DNA of 64,000 bases from Collinsella sp. (GCA_019414055.1 DXMV01000014.1:186001-250000), one strand, 5' to 3'; shown: positions 17,831-25,683, counted from the first letter of the stretch. Numbers and translations: made by a program. The notes: a model not told the origin generated them from the sequence alone.

Positions 17831-18288
17831 TCTCGATCTGTAACAGTAAGACCCTATTTTGCCGAGCAACTGTTACAGATCGAGACAAACCGAAACCGTC
17901 CCGGCGGAAAATCTCAATCTGTAACATCTACAGGCCAAAAACGACCCTAGATGTTACAGATCGAGACATTCCTCTCGACCCATCCTCAACAATCTAGATC
18001 TGTAACATCTAGACCCACTTTTGCCCCTTTACTGTTACAGATCGAGACAAACCAATCTAGCCTGCCGAAAGATCTAGATCTGTAACGGTTACTCGGCAAA
18101 ATGGGCCCCAGATGTTACAAATCAAGACAAACGGGACCCGCCTGCAAGAAAATCTCAATCTGTAACAACAACTCGGCAAAATCCGTCCCTCGTGTTACAG
18201 ATTTAGACAAACGGAGACCGTCCTGCCGAAAGATCTCAATCTGTAACACCTAGCCGCCCAAATCGGGTCCACCTGTTGCAGATCGAGA
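17831..18288. repeat. Array 1: six palindromic units of a 15-bp motif (consensus TCTCRATCTGTAACA) alternating in orientation
   Basis: Units are at 17831-17885, 17912-17966, 17993-18047, 18073-18127, 18153-18207 and 18234-18288. Each is exactly 55 bp: a 15-bp left arm, 25 nt, and a 15-bp inverted right arm. Gaps between units are 25 or 26 nt, so the motif recurs about every 40 bp with alternating orientation. Units recur every 80-81 bp. The 25-nt centres are related but diverged and occur in both orientations (core ATTTTGCCGAG). The gaps share a CAAAC...ACCG...GAAA pattern. The array fills most of the gap between the flavoprotein start and the tRNA terminator. No ORF explains it. Confidence 0.93.
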
Positions 18289-18335
18289 TTATGTTTGAGA
18301 GGCTGGAAATTGGACTGAGAAAACAGTCCCGGAAT

Positions 18336-18368
18336 AACAAAAAAGCTCGCCGGCCAGGCCGACGAGCT
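18336..18368 (-). terminator. Rho-independent terminator of the initiator tRNA
   Basis: On the minus strand AGCTCGTCGGCC pairs with GGCCGGCGAGCT (18344-18368, one mismatch) and is followed by a T run (18338-18343). It starts about 10 bp past the tRNA CCA end. Confidence 0.85.
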
Positions 18369-18377
18369 GCAAGTTCT

Positions 18378-18454
18378 TGGTCGCGGGGGCAGGATTTGAA
18401 CCTACGACCTCCGGGTTATGAGCCCGGCGAGCTACCAGACTGCTCCACCCCGCA
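18378..18454 (-). tRNA. Initiator tRNA-Met (anticodon CAU)
   Basis: The minus strand folds as a 77-nt tRNA with encoded CCA. The acceptor stem has no Watson-Crick pair at 1:72 (U:G). The anticodon stem ends in three G:C pairs around CTCATAA (GGG...CCC), the hallmark of initiator tRNA. The T-loop reads GGTTCAAATCC. A good promoter lies upstream and a terminator downstream, so it is a single-gene transcription unit. Confidence 0.95.
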
Positions 18455-18485
18455 ATGTCTGGGCGCCTCATGTGCGCAAGAAAGA

Positions 18486-18514
18486 ATATTACGCGGGAGT
18501 TCGGTAAGCGGCAA
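18486..18514 (-). promoter_or_regulatory. Promoter of the initiator tRNA gene
   Basis: On the minus strand TTGCCG (18514-18509), a 17-bp spacer and TAATAT (18491-18486). The -10 box lies about 32 bp upstream of the mature 5' end. Good sigma-70 match. Confidence 0.7.
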
Positions 18515-18651
18515 GGAAAATCTCGTAGAGCATAATTCCTTCATATTTAGAACTCCTCAGCCCCTATCACCGTGAACGAATCGCAGCCGAGCGCCGCCGG
18601 CGGCGCGTATACAATGGTGCGCGTCCTTTTACGCCGACACCTGGAGTAGAC

Positions 18652-19425
18652 ATGCTGCTCGCTATCGATATGGGAAACACGCAGACGGCCATGGGCCTGT
18701 TTGACGGAGACAAGTTGGTGCAGTCGTGGCGTATGCCCACCGACCGCTCCTATACCGCCGACGAGATCCACGTGCGCCTGATGGGTTTCTTTAAGATGTA
18801 CGACCTCTCGCTCGGCGCGGTCGACGCGATCGCCTTTGCCGGCGTGGTGCCACAGCTCTCGCGCGAGTGGCACGCCGTGGCCAACCGCATCGCGGCAGAC
18901 GCCATCGTCATTGGGCCGCAGACGGCGGCCGTGACCAAGCTGCGGGCGGCGCGTCCCCAGGCCGTTGGTGCCGACCGCATCGCCAACGCCGTCGCTGCCG
19001 AGACCTTCTACGGCGCCCCGGCGATCGTGGTGGACTTTGGCACCGCAACCAATATCGACGTCATCGATGAGGACGGTTATTACATTGGCGGGGCGATTGC
19101 GCCGGGCATCCGCATCTCCATGGACGCGCTTGCCGCCCGTGCCGCCAAGCTCGCCAGCGTGCCGCTCGAGGCGCCCGAGCACGCCATCGGCCGCGATACC
19201 GAGGAGTGCATCAAGGTCGGCGCCGTGGTGGGTGCCGCCGCCATGGCAGAGGGCCTGGTCGCGCGCATGAAGCGCGAGCTGGGCCGCGAGGACGCCACCG
19301 TTATCGCCACGGGCGGTCTCGCCGGCATTGTCGCCGATTCGACCGATGCCTTCGACGTGGTCGACGGGCAACTCACCATCAAGGGCATCTGCGAAATCTA
19401 CCGCCGCATGCAGAGGCTGGGGTAG
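18652..19425 (+). CDS. coaX: Type III pantothenate kinase
   Basis: A 257-residue cytoplasmic enzyme that phosphorylates pantothenate in the first step of coenzyme A synthesis. The family motifs are all present: DMGNTQT near the N-terminus (phosphate loop, ~6-12), GADRIANA (~107) and DFGTATNID (~129) with the catalytic and metal-binding acidic residues, then GGAIAPGI and TGGLAG near the C-terminus. The length is typical. A TACAAT box lies about 40 bp upstream and CTGGAGTAGAC just before the ATG supplies the ribosome site. It is a monocistronic plus-strand gene, followed by the first copy of the ATTCCTCAAAA palindrome. Type III enzymes are not inhibited by coenzyme A. Confidence 0.95.
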   Translation: MLLAIDMGNTQTAMGLFDGDKLVQSWRMPTDRSYTADEIHVRLMGFFKMYDLSLGAVDAIAFAGVVPQLSREWHAVANRIAADAIVIGPQTAAVTKLRAARPQAVGADRIANAVAAETFYGAPAIVVDFGTATNIDVIDEDGYYIGGAIAPGIRISMDALAARAAKLASVPLEAPEHAIGRDTEECIKVGAVVGAAAMAEGLVARMKRELGREDATVIATGGLAGIVADSTDAFDVVDGQLTIKGICEIYRRMQRLG

Positions 19426-19487
19426 AACGAAAGACTTAAGCCGAGCGCAGCACGAGCACGAGCGGCTGACCGGACAGTGCGATAGTC

Positions 19488-19528
19488 CTATTCCTCAAAA
19501 ACGAAAATTTTTCAGTTTTGAGGAATAG
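19488..19528. repeat. 41-bp palindrome P1 (CTATTCCTCAAAA...TTTTGAGGAATAG)
   Basis: Imperfect palindrome with CTATTCCTCAAAA arms and an AT-rich centre, ending 8 bp from the stop of the ATPase gene. Two further copies lie upstream of the same gene (20760 and 20846). It can also act as a terminator in either direction. Confidence 0.9.
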
Positions 19529-19536
19529 GCTTTCTG

Positions 19537-20733
19537 CTACGCCTCGCCGCACAACCACCTCGCCAGGTCCACGATCTGCACCCCATCGCGATCCGTGGCC
19601 TCGTGATGCGTGCGGGCAAGAATCATCTTGGGATACGCATCGCCAATGCTCAGCAGTGGCGAAATCTCGCGTTCAAATGTCTTATCCGAGCTGATGTCGT
19701 CGCTCACCTGAATGTAGAGCTTCTCGCTTCGCTTGATTGCTACAAAGTCTATTTCCTTTTTATAGAGCACACCGACGTATACCTCGTATCCGCGGCGCAG
19801 CAGCTCGATGGCCACCATGTTCTCGTATACGCGTCCCCAATCCATATCACGTGTACCAAGCAGTGCGTATTTGAACGCGTGGTCTGCCAGGTAATACTTC
19901 TCGCCGCTCTTAAGGTATTTTTTGCCGCGAATGTCGTACCGACGAACTTTATAGAAGGCAAACGCATCGCACAGGTACCCCATGTACGTGCCGACCGTCT
20001 TGTTCGTAATCTTTAGCCCATCCGCATTCAAAACATCTGTAATGTTGCGTGCCGACGTTATGTTGGAGACGTTGTCCATCATGTAATCGGCAATGCGCAG
20101 CAGTGCCGATTCGTTTCTCACGTTATGCCGCCGCACGATATCCCTCACGATGAGCGTTTTGAAGACATTGGAGAGATATTGGTAGCGCTGCTCCTGCAGT
20201 GGATAAGGGTAAGAGCCGGACATACCGCCGGTTCTCGCGTACTCATCGAAGTCGCGATCGACCTCGCCCTCGTCACTATAGAGGCGATACTCCTCAAACG
20301 AGAATGGGAAAACCTCGATCTCGAACGTGCGCCCCGTAAAGAGCGTCGACAGATCGCTCGACAGCAAAAAGGCGTTCGATCCGGTGATGAAGATGTCGTA
20401 CTGCTCGGATGCATGGAGGCTGTTGATCGCGCGTTCAAAGCCGTCGCACATCTGAACCTCGTCGATAAGCAGGAAGTTTTGCTTGTCGGACACTCGATGC
20501 TCTTTCACATAGGCGAGCAGGGCATGATATTCGAGCAGGCCCTCGAACTCGTCGAGGTTGTAATTGATATGGATGACATTCGAATTGGACAGATTTGCCT
20601 CCACGTAATCGCGGAGGGCCTCGAGCAATTTTGACTTACCGCTACGGCGAATGCCCGTTATGACCTTGATGTCCGGTACGCCAATAAGGCTCGTCAACGT
20701 GTCCATATATGACGTTCTATTGATGAGTTTCAT
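19537..20733 (-). CDS. AAA ATPase with DUF4143 C-terminal domain
   Basis: A 398-residue protein. Walker A GIRRSGKSKLL (27-37), Walker B FLLIDEVQ (88-95) and sensor-like ITGSNAFLLSSDL show an ATPase of the archaeal-type AAA_14 group. The C-terminal third has the DUF4143 nuclease-like pattern (ENMVAIELLRRGYEVYVG...KEIDFVA), resembling a PD-(D/E)XK core. Such proteins are common, often multicopy, in gut anaerobes and archaea, and their biological role is poorly defined. A link to mobile DNA or toxin-antitoxin-like behaviour has been suggested but is not shown here. A GGGAGG site precedes the ATG. Palindrome P1 lies 8 bp past the stop and P2 lies 27 bp before the start. This bracketing suggests a cassette or shared regulatory hairpins. 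Confidence 0.85.
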   Translation of the reverse strand: MKLINRTSYMDTLTSLIGVPDIKVITGIRRSGKSKLLEALRDYVEANLSNSNVIHINYNLDEFEGLLEYHALLAYVKEHRVSDKQNFLLIDEVQMCDGFERAINSLHASEQYDIFITGSNAFLLSSDLSTLFTGRTFEIEVFPFSFEEYRLYSDEGEVDRDFDEYARTGGMSGSYPYPLQEQRYQYLSNVFKTLIVRDIVRRHNVRNESALLRIADYMMDNVSNITSARNITDVLNADGLKITNKTVGTYMGYLCDAFAFYKVRRYDIRGKKYLKSGEKYYLADHAFKYALLGTRDMDWGRVYENMVAIELLRRGYEVYVGVLYKKEIDFVAIKRSEKLYIQVSDDISSDKTFEREISPLLSIGDAYPKMILARTHHEATDRDGVQIVDLARWLCGEA

Positions 20734-20759
20734 TGGTGCCTCCCTGCGGTCTTCTATCG

Positions 20760-20800
20760 CTATTCCTCAAAAACGAAAAATATTCAGTTTTGAGGAATAG
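20760..20800. repeat. 41-bp palindrome P2, in the 5' leader of the ATPase gene
   Basis: Same arms as P1 (CTATTCCTCAAAA / TTTTGAGGAATAG), with centre ACGAAAAATATTCAG. It lies 27 bp upstream of the ATPase start, where it would form a hairpin or an operator. Confidence 0.9.
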
Positions 20801-20845
20801 ACTCTGCAACGAATATACCTCGTTAAAGGCCGAGCTGGCTTAATT

Positions 20846-20886
20846 CTATTCCTCAAAAACGAAAATTTTTCAGTTTTGAGGAATAG
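20846..20886. repeat. 41-bp palindrome P3
   Basis: Identical to P1 across its 41 bp. It lies 45 bp beyond P2, between the ATPase gene and the BirA-like gene. Confidence 0.9.
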
Positions 20887-20987
20887 CGCCAACGTGGCCA
20901 TTCTCTCGGGTTGTGTAAAGACCCTCCCCGGCACAGCCGAGGAGGGTCTTGCTTGTCATCGTCATCTTTGAGCGCGGGCGCCTCGCG

Positions 20988-21689
20988 CTACAGACCGCGA
21001 ATACGCACGGCCTCGGGCGGAAACTCCTGCTCGCTGGCGTCGGTCTTAATGGTCGCGCGACCCCAGATGTCCAGGCCCGCAAACACGCCGACCGCGAGCG
21101 GCAGGCCGTTGGGCGACACCGCCGCGACCTGACGACCCAGCAGCGGCACCATATCGAAGTACTCACCCAGCACGGGAGCCAGCGGGCCGGCAGCGCCCTG
21201 TGGTGTGTTGGCGGCAACCGCCCAGGTGCCCACGCGGGTCAGCACGGCGGCGGCCAATGCCTCGACCAGTACCTCGTCGCCCATATCCACGCCGAGCTCG
21301 CCCAGTGCCGAACGCTCAATATCCACCGTCACCGCGGCAAACATGCCCGCGGCACCGGCACCGCCGTTGACGGCGACGCGCGCGAGCGACGTCTCAAACG
21401 CAGGCGCGCCGCACACGATGTCACTCGGCCACTGGATGCCCACCTTGCCGGCAAGCCCCAGGCCCGGCGTTGCGGCCGTGCCCGCGAGCGCATCTATCAT
21501 GCCCATTGCGGCCACAAACGGCAGGCCGTGGAAGGCATGCATGTTCACATCGGGGCGCACGACCAGCGAAAACGTCAGCGATGCATCGCCCACGCTCCAC
21601 GCGCACCAGCCTGCGGACGCACCCTCGCGGCCCGCGTCACGCGCCGCGTCGAGCTCGGTGGCGGCGGCAACAGCATTCATCTCGATCAT
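20988..21689 (-). CDS. BirA-like (biotin/lipoyl ligase fold) protein with degenerate active-site loop
   Basis: A 233-residue protein. SLTFSLVVRPD, LPFVAAMGMIDAL and GKVGIQWPSDIV align with the biotin-protein ligase blocks FSLLLRP, LSLVVALAV and LKWPNDIL. A small beta-rich C-terminal part (LGRQVAAVSPNGLPLAVGVFAGLD) matches the BirA C-terminal domain. The glycine-rich GRGRRGR biotin-binding loop that should precede FSL is replaced by GREGASAGWCAWSVGDAS. The KLAGI block is also absent. Ligase activity is therefore doubtful. The ATG follows directly on the stop codon of the FolP-FolK gene (TAGATG), so translation is probably coupled. It could be a diverged ligase or a regulatory relative. Confidence 0.65.
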   Translation of the reverse strand: MIEMNAVAAATELDAARDAGREGASAGWCAWSVGDASLTFSLVVRPDVNMHAFHGLPFVAAMGMIDALAGTAATPGLGLAGKVGIQWPSDIVCGAPAFETSLARVAVNGGAGAAGMFAAVTVDIERSALGELGVDMGDEVLVEALAAAVLTRVGTWAVAANTPQGAAGPLAPVLGEYFDMVPLLGRQVAAVSPNGLPLAVGVFAGLDIWGRATIKTDASEQEFPPEAVRIRGL

Positions 21690-23417
21690 CTACATACGCC
21701 CCAATTCGCCCACGATATGGCCCACGCGGTCCTCGGGCTCCTTGACCTCGACGCCGTTGTAGCGGAAGAACCGCGCCGGGTCGTGCATCAGGTCCTCGAG
21801 CGGCACCAGCACAAAGTCGCGCTCGCCAATGAGCGGATGCGGCAGGCGCAGCTTTTTGCCGCCGTGGGTCTCGCCGTCCATCCACAGCAGGTCCAGGTCG
21901 ATGGTGCGCGGGCCGTTGACCTTGGCCTTCTTGGAGCGGTCGCGCCCCAGCTCGGCCTCGATCTTCATAAGCTCGTCGAGCAGCACCAACGGCGCCAGCT
22001 CGGTCTTAATCTCAATGACGGCGTTGGCAAACGCATCCTGGCGCGTCTCGTAGGCCGGCTCGCTCTCGTAGATGCGCGAGCAGTTGGACACGCAGGTAAG
22101 CGGAATCTCGGCAATCATGTCGCGTGCGGCGCGGATGTTGTCGCAACGATGCCCCAGGTTGGAGCCCACGGCCACAAACGCACGGCGCGGCTGCGGCTTT
22201 GCGACAGCCCAGTAACTGTTCAGGAACTGCGCAAAGCCAGTGACGTCGTGCACGCGCACGATGTTGGCACCGGCCTGGATAGCGCCCAGGCACACGCCAA
22301 ACGTGGCGGCATCGCGCGCGGCGGACTCGGTCACGCCCGAGACGGCGCCCACAAAACGCTTGCGCGACACGGCGCACATGAGCGGATAGCCCAGCGATGC
22401 CATCTTGGCGGTCTCGCGCTGGATGACGATATCCTCGTTAGCCGTCTTGCCAAAGCCCGGACCGGGATCGATGCAGATGCGGTCGCGCGACACGCCGGCA
22501 TGGATGAGCGTGCGGGCCTGGTCGGACAGAAAGCCCATGACGCGGCGCATGATGGGCGCCGAATCGGGCAGGGTGAAGCGGCGGAGCTGCGAGGTGGGCA
22601 CGTAGGCTTCCTCGCGGCGGGCGCTGCGGCGCATCATGGCCGCCAGGTGATCATTGGGCTCCGGCGCGGGCTCAGGGGTCGCGGCGGCCTCGGCGACAGG
22701 GGCGGCCTCTTCGGCAGCCGGTATCTCCTGCTTCTGCTCGTCCGTGGGCTCGGGTGCGGGCTCCGGTTCGCCAAACGGCAACGAGGGCTGCACCACGCCG
22801 CCCGGAAGCTTGGCCTCAACCTTGGGCTCACCCAGCAACTTGCCGCGACGGCGGCGAGCCGGCTTCTCGGCCTCACGCGCGGCCTCGGCAGCCGCCTCGC
22901 GCGCCTTCTCGGCAACAAACGCCGCTGCCGAGGTATCGAGCTGCACCGTTGCGTGCGTGCGGGTGGGCGCGGCGACCTCGCCGGCATGCATCACGATGAC
23001 GCCGCAGGTGCTCGTCTTAACGAACTCAACCATCTTGGGATCGGTGAAGCCGGTCACGTCGTTGACGATCGAGGCGCCGCAGCGCACGGCCGCCTTGGCA
23101 ACCGCCACATGACGCGTGTCGATCGAGACGATGGCGCCCTCCTTGGCCAGCGCGCGCACCACGGGCAGCACGCGGCGAGCCTCCTCGTCGGGATTAACCG
23201 GGGTAAAGCCAGGGCGCGTGGACTCACCGCCCACGTCGATGATGTCGGCGCCGGCGTCAAGCATCGCCAGGCCGTACTCGATGGCGGTATCCGGGTCGAA
23301 GTGCTCCCCGCCGTCGCTAAACGAATCGGGCGTCACGTTGAGGACGCCCATGATGCGCGGACGGTCAAAGCTGAGCTCGTACTTTCCGCACCGCCATGTC
23401 TTGCTGTCGTTCGCCAT
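21690..23417 (-). CDS. folPK: Bifunctional dihydropteroate synthase - HPPK (FolP-FolK fusion) with a large internal insertion
   Basis: A 575-residue fusion for folate synthesis. Dihydropteroate synthase covers about 1-400, with GVLNVTPDSFSDGG (24-37), DVGGESTRPG (61-70) and IDPGPGFGKT (316-325), plus SRKRF. 6-Hydroxymethyl-dihydropterin pyrophosphokinase covers about 412-545, with FVAVGSNLGHR and GPRTIDLDLL. Between DHPS strands, after IVMHAGE (~147) and before the helix at ~286, sits about 135 residues rich in Ala, Glu, Pro and Arg. Normal DHPS has only about 25-30 residues there. The ATG at 23417 is chosen because AGGAGG lies 6 nt upstream; the longer frame to 23852 has Arg/Cys-rich shadow sequence. 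The two enzymes act sequentially but FolK precedes FolP in the pathway. Coupled downstream to the BirA-like gene. Confidence 0.9.
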   Translation of the reverse strand: MANDSKTWRCGKYELSFDRPRIMGVLNVTPDSFSDGGEHFDPDTAIEYGLAMLDAGADIIDVGGESTRPGFTPVNPDEEARRVLPVVRALAKEGAIVSIDTRHVAVAKAAVRCGASIVNDVTGFTDPKMVEFVKTSTCGVIVMHAGEVAAPTRTHATVQLDTSAAAFVAEKAREAAAEAAREAEKPARRRRGKLLGEPKVEAKLPGGVVQPSLPFGEPEPAPEPTDEQKQEIPAAEEAAPVAEAAATPEPAPEPNDHLAAMMRRSARREEAYVPTSQLRRFTLPDSAPIMRRVMGFLSDQARTLIHAGVSRDRICIDPGPGFGKTANEDIVIQRETAKMASLGYPLMCAVSRKRFVGAVSGVTESAARDAATFGVCLGAIQAGANIVRVHDVTGFAQFLNSYWAVAKPQPRRAFVAVGSNLGHRCDNIRAARDMIAEIPLTCVSNCSRIYESEPAYETRQDAFANAVIEIKTELAPLVLLDELMKIEAELGRDRSKKAKVNGPRTIDLDLLWMDGETHGGKKLRLPHPLIGERDFVLVPLEDLMHDPARFFRYNGVEVKEPEDRVGHIVGELGRM

Positions 23418-23512
23418 GAACATCCTCCTAAAATGCCCACGCCGCCGAGCTTGGGGAGCTGGCGGCGGGGTCGCTTTGCAATCAGTCTTTCTATTGTATC
23501 CGCGCGCGCGGG

Positions 23513-24265
23513 CTAGAACGCAAACGCGGCCGCGATGTCGCAAGAAATCAGCAGGTCGGCATTTGCATCCTGATCGGTGGGAGCAAGGTTGCATATGGCC
23601 AGCGTATCGCCGGTAAAGTATCGCGTAAGGCCTGCCGCCGGATACACCACGAGCGAGGTTCCGCCCACAATGAGGGCATCGGCCGCGGCGATGGCAGCAA
23701 CGGCACCGGTCAACACGTGCTCGTCGAGCGGCTCTTCGTAGAGGACCACATCGGGCTTGATGCGACCGCCGCACGCAGGACACACGGGCACGCCCGCGGT
23801 ATCCTCGTGCTCGCGCGCGCAAATCCATTCGGCACTGTAGACCGCGCCGCACGTCTGGCAGATATTGCGGTGTACCGAGCCATGCAGCTCAAACACGCGC
23901 CGTGAACCAGCCGCCTGATGCAGGCCGTCGATATTTTGCGTCACCACGGCGTCGAGCTTGCCGGCGCGCTCCAACTCCGCCAGCTTGGCGTGGCAGTGGT
24001 TGGGCTTGGCGTTAAGGGCGATCATCTTGGTCCGGTAGAAGTCGAAAAACTCCGCCGGATGCGTCTCGTAAAAGCTATGCGAGAGCATAGTCTCGGGCGG
24101 ATAGGAAAACCGTTGGTGATACAGACCGTCCACGCTGCGGAAATCGGGAATGCCGCTTGCCGTGGATACGCCCGCGCCGCCAAAGAAGACCACGCGCTTG
24201 TGGGTGCCGAACAGCTCCGCCAGCGCGGCGGAGGCCTGTTTGGGGTCTGATATTGCCTGCGCCAT
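23513..24265 (-). CDS. cobB: Sir2-family NAD-dependent protein deacylase
   Basis: A 250-residue cytoplasmic enzyme that removes acyl groups from lysine using NAD. It has GAGVSTASGIPDFR (30-43), TQNIDGLH (~107) and the catalytic His in ELHGSVHR. A zinc site is formed by CQTC and CPAC. GGTSLVVYPAAG binds NAD near the C-terminus. The ATG at 24265 is supported by GGAGGACAAAC. The longer frame to 24313 lacks a ribosome site. It sits about 95 bp upstream of the FolP-FolK gene on the same strand and diverges from exonuclease III. Confidence 0.93.
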   Translation of the reverse strand: MAQAISDPKQASAALAELFGTHKRVVFFGGAGVSTASGIPDFRSVDGLYHQRFSYPPETMLSHSFYETHPAEFFDFYRTKMIALNAKPNHCHAKLAELERAGKLDAVVTQNIDGLHQAAGSRRVFELHGSVHRNICQTCGAVYSAEWICAREHEDTAGVPVCPACGGRIKPDVVLYEEPLDEHVLTGAVAAIAAADALIVGGTSLVVYPAAGLTRYFTGDTLAICNLAPTDQDANADLLISCDIAAAFAF

Positions 24266-24378
24266 GTTTGTCCTCCGTCCGTGTCTCCGGGACGGCGGCG
24301 TTCGCACTATCACTCGCGGACTCCGCCCCGCTCTTGTTGCGTTAATCTTAAGCCTGCCAACCCCGTCGAAAGGACACC

Positions 24379-25197
24379 ATGCCTCAGACTTACACTTTCG
24401 CCTCGTGGAATGTCAACGGCCTACGCGCCGTGCTCAAAAAAGACCCGAGCTTTATTCAGATCGCGCAGGAGCTCAATGTCGATATCCTGGCACTGCAGGA
24501 AACCAAGCTACAGGAGGGCCAGGTACAGGTCGATCTGCCCGGCTATCACCAAACCTGGAGCTACGCCGAGCGCAAGGGCTACTCGGGCACCGCGGTCTTT
24601 AGCCGTCAGGAACCGCTGCGCGTACTGCGCGCCGATGCCCTGCTGCCCTACGCCGGCGAGGGTGAGGCTGCCGAGCTCGTCGCCCAAGCCGCAACCGAGG
24701 GCCGCGTCTGCGCGCTCGAGTTCGACAAGTTCTGGTTCGTGGACGTCTATACGCCCAACGCCCAAAACGAGCTCGCGCGCATCGATGTACGCATGGCCTG
24801 GGACGATGCCTACCGCGGCTTTTTGAGCGCGCTTGAGCGCGAAACCGGCAAACCCGTGGTGACCTGCGGCGACTTTAACGTGGCGCACGAGGAAATCGAC
24901 CTTAAGAATCCCAAGTCCAACCGCGGCAACGCGGGCTTTTCGGACGAGGAGCGCGGCAAGTTTACCGAGCTGCTCAACGCCGGTTTTACCGACACCTGGC
25001 GCGCGGCCAATCCGGACGTCGAGGGCGTCTACAGCTGGTGGAGCTACCGCTTTAATGCCCGCAAGAACAACGCAGGCTGGCGCATCGACTACTTCCTGGT
25101 AAGCGACGCAATCGCCGGCAACGTACGCGACACCGGCATCCGCGGCGACATCTTTGGCAGCGACCACTGCCCCGTCACCCTCACCCTGGAGCTCTAG
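24379..25197 (+). CDS. xthA: Exodeoxyribonuclease III (AP endonuclease)
   Basis: A 272-residue DNA repair enzyme of the EEP family that cuts at abasic sites and degrades 3' ends. It contains SWNVNGLRAVL (N7 metal site region), LQETKLQ (catalytic Glu), DVYTPNAQ, CGDFNVAH (Asp/Asn pair), WRIDYFLVS and GSDHCPV (final Asp-His). Length is normal. The start follows GAAAGGACACC. It has a clear terminator at 25337-25366. Confidence 0.95.
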   Translation: MPQTYTFASWNVNGLRAVLKKDPSFIQIAQELNVDILALQETKLQEGQVQVDLPGYHQTWSYAERKGYSGTAVFSRQEPLRVLRADALLPYAGEGEAAELVAQAATEGRVCALEFDKFWFVDVYTPNAQNELARIDVRMAWDDAYRGFLSALERETGKPVVTCGDFNVAHEEIDLKNPKSNRGNAGFSDEERGKFTELLNAGFTDTWRAANPDVEGVYSWWSYRFNARKNNAGWRIDYFLVSDAIAGNVRDTGIRGDIFGSDHCPVTLTLEL

Positions 25198-25262
25198 CCC
25201 AACTGATCCCCTGGGGACGGAGAAAAAGGGGTCATCTTCACCTCGCGGGGGCATCCACGCGG

Positions 25263-25436
25263 CCCGCCCGCTACGAAATCGGCCCATCTACTACGTTTAA
25301 GCCACTACCCTCAACCACGGCGAACAACGCAAAAAGAAAACCGCAGGTAGAAAGCCTGCGGTTTTTCATAAAACGCGGTCATGGTCGGGGGTATCAGGCT
25401 AAACGTAGTAGATGGGCCGATTTCGTAGCGGGCGGG
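25263..25436. repeat. Perfect 37-bp inverted repeat around the xthA terminator
   Basis: Arms 25263-25299 and 25400-25436 are exact reverse complements (containing GATGGGCCGATTTCGTAGCG). They enclose about 100 bp that includes the terminator at 25337-25366. The rest of the gap 25198-25730 holds a second inverted repeat and no credible gene. Confidence 0.93.
25337..25366 (+). terminator. Rho-independent terminator after exonuclease III
   Basis: AAAACCGCAGG and CCTGCGGTTTT pair across a 7-nt loop and are followed by T residues. Because both flanks are A/T runs, it can work in both directions. Confidence 0.85.
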
Positions 25437-25531
25437 TTCAGTTGACTCCCCGAGGACGTCTGGGGACGGAAGATAACGGATCAGCTTGGCTCTTGAGGGC
25501 CACGATGCCCGTCATATCAACCGGCCATTTC

Positions 25532-25683
25532 AAAACTATGCCGGTTTACGGGGCTAAATCGCAAACCCCCAACCATACGCAATTCCGAAATAATAAAACC
25601 GCAGGCAAACGGCTTACTCCATTTCGAAAAAAGCCGGTATGGTCTGTCTGTGCCAATCTAGCCCCGTAAACCGGCATAGTTTT
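25532..25683. repeat. 152-bp element with perfect 24-bp terminal inverted repeats
   Basis: Arms 25532-25555 and 25660-25683 are exact reverse complements (containing ACTATGCCGGTTTACGGGGC). The interior has further CCGG and AAACCGCAGG/GCCGG complementarity. It codes for nothing convincing. The size and terminal repeats resemble a MITE. It lies between the convergent xthA and ECF S-component genes. Confidence 0.85.

Noticed and set aside
17831..18288. Possible CRISPR array
   Set aside because: Repeats alternate in orientation, intervening sequences are related to each other, and no Cas genes lie nearby.
20949..23516. 855-residue plus-strand frame across the folate region
   Set aside because: Antisense to the FolP-FolK and BirA-like genes, with low-complexity His/Arg/Gly content and no recognised motif.
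23418..23852. N-terminal 145-residue extension of FolP-FolK
   Set aside because: Arg/Cys-rich, overlaps the sirtuin gene in another frame, and an ideal AGGAGG site supports the start at 23417.
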